Part shown: piece by piece, positions 6,156-6,274 of the stretch
How positions within the stretch are numbered: position 1 is the first letter of the stretch
Layout of the letters: the number at the start of each line of letters is the position of its first letter
Assembly (NCBI GenBank): GCA_937894775.1
Contig: CALAXC010000290.1
Span: 1-6,274, forward strand
Length of the DNA stretch: 6,274 bases
Direction of reading: 5' to 3'
Source: an uncultured Clostridia bacterium
Lineage (GTDB): Bacteria; Bacillota; Clostridia; Oscillospirales; CAG-272
The notes under the pieces: model-generated
The model's input: the letters and a program-made list of their open reading frames with translations, nothing else
Databases searched by the model: none
Told to the model about the DNA's origin: nothing
Made by a program: the position numbers and the translations under genes

Positions 6156-6274
6156 ATGTTCGTGCAAGGTCGGCTTACCCAAAGCGGTCGGGCACAATGT
6201 ACATCTCGCAAAGAGCGATCAAGGAAAGTTTTCGTCCACCTTTTTCAAAAGGTGGTAGGTTCTCAGGGCGACGC
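6156..6274 (+). CDS. Possible short gene start, cut by window edge
   Basis: An ATG at 6156 follows an excellent ribosome binding site (AGGAGGT at 6144-6150, 5 nt upstream), and the frame stays open for 39 codons to the window edge. The product starts MFVQGRLTQSGRAQ and then continues through the 66-bp repeat, reading RKERSRKVFVHLFQKV. It is rich in Arg and Lys, with no domain I recognise. Because most of it is repeat sequence also present in the opposite orientation at the other end, where it follows a terminator, the peptide may be a chance frame. The strong binding site and a possible plus-strand promoter upstream are the reasons to list it. Confidence 0.25.
   Translation, partial: MFVQGRLTQSGRAQCTSRKERSRKVFVHLFQKVVGSQGD
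6190..6255 (-). repeat. 66-bp flanking repeat, right copy (inverted)
   Basis: This is the inverted partner of 22-87, identical at 63 of 66 positions, lying upstream of the operon promoter. It runs from GGGCACAATG to the outer hairpin at 6236-6255. Read on the plus strand, one frame gives IKESFRPPFSKGG, the peptide signature mentioned for the left copy. The bases just outside it (6256-6274) read as CGCCCTGAGAACCTA on the minus strand, which loosely resembles CGCCCTTGACCTC at 8-20 outside the left copy, so the repeat unit may extend past both window edges. Confidence 0.9.
6236..6255. repeat. Hairpin at the outer end of the right repeat
   Basis: The same 9-bp perfect stem as at 22-41 (CCACCTTTT / AAAAGGTGG around a 2-base loop, on the minus strand), again at the end of the repeat facing away from the operon. 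All 20 bases are identical to the left hairpin. Confidence 0.8.

Noticed and set aside
22..6255. Composite transposon or insertion sequence with 66-bp terminal inverted repeats
   Set aside because: No transposase, integrase or passenger-type gene lies between the repeats, and no target-site duplication can be seen at the outer ends; the enclosed genes form an ordinary chromosomal transporter operon.

Overview
The window looks like a piece of a Bacillota (Clostridia-type, probably anaerobic gut-lineage) chromosome. This is inferred from the moderate-to-low G+C content, AGGAGG-type ribosome binding sites, a classic hairpin plus T-tract terminator, and a gene set typical of Oscillospiraceae-like genomes. 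No taxonomic marker gene is present, so the placement is tentative.

Almost all of it (145-6015) is one minus-strand operon of four genes, in transcription order: a GldA-like ABC ATPase (4918-6015), a GldF-like ABC-2 permease (4122-4865), a GldG-like membrane-anchored extracytoplasmic protein (2397-4091) and a large DUF4340 membrane-anchored protein (145-2400). The last two genes overlap by 4 nt (ATGA), which corrects the start of the DUF4340 gene from an upstream TTG to the ATG at 2400. An extended -10 promoter lies about 65 nt upstream of the first gene, and a strong bidirectional hairpin terminator lies directly after the last stop codon.

Together the products would form one membrane complex. 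The ATPase dimer drives the permease; GldG contributes two membrane anchors and a roughly 500-residue outer domain; the DUF4340 protein adds another outer domain of about 710 residues. GldA, GldF and GldG are required for gliding in Flavobacterium johnsoniae, but related clusters occur in many non-gliding bacteria, where the substrate is unknown. Nothing here indicates gliding or names a substrate.

The operon is bracketed by two inverted copies (22-87 and 6190-6255) of a 66-bp repeat, 63 of 66 positions identical, each ending on its outer side in a perfect 9-bp-stem hairpin. There is no transposase between them. They look like copies of a dispersed non-coding repeat; because the window ends about 20 nt outside each copy, the window may be a contig that broke at repeats. 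A short plus-strand reading frame with a very good ribosome binding site starts at 6156 and runs off the right edge through the repeat; its reality is uncertain.
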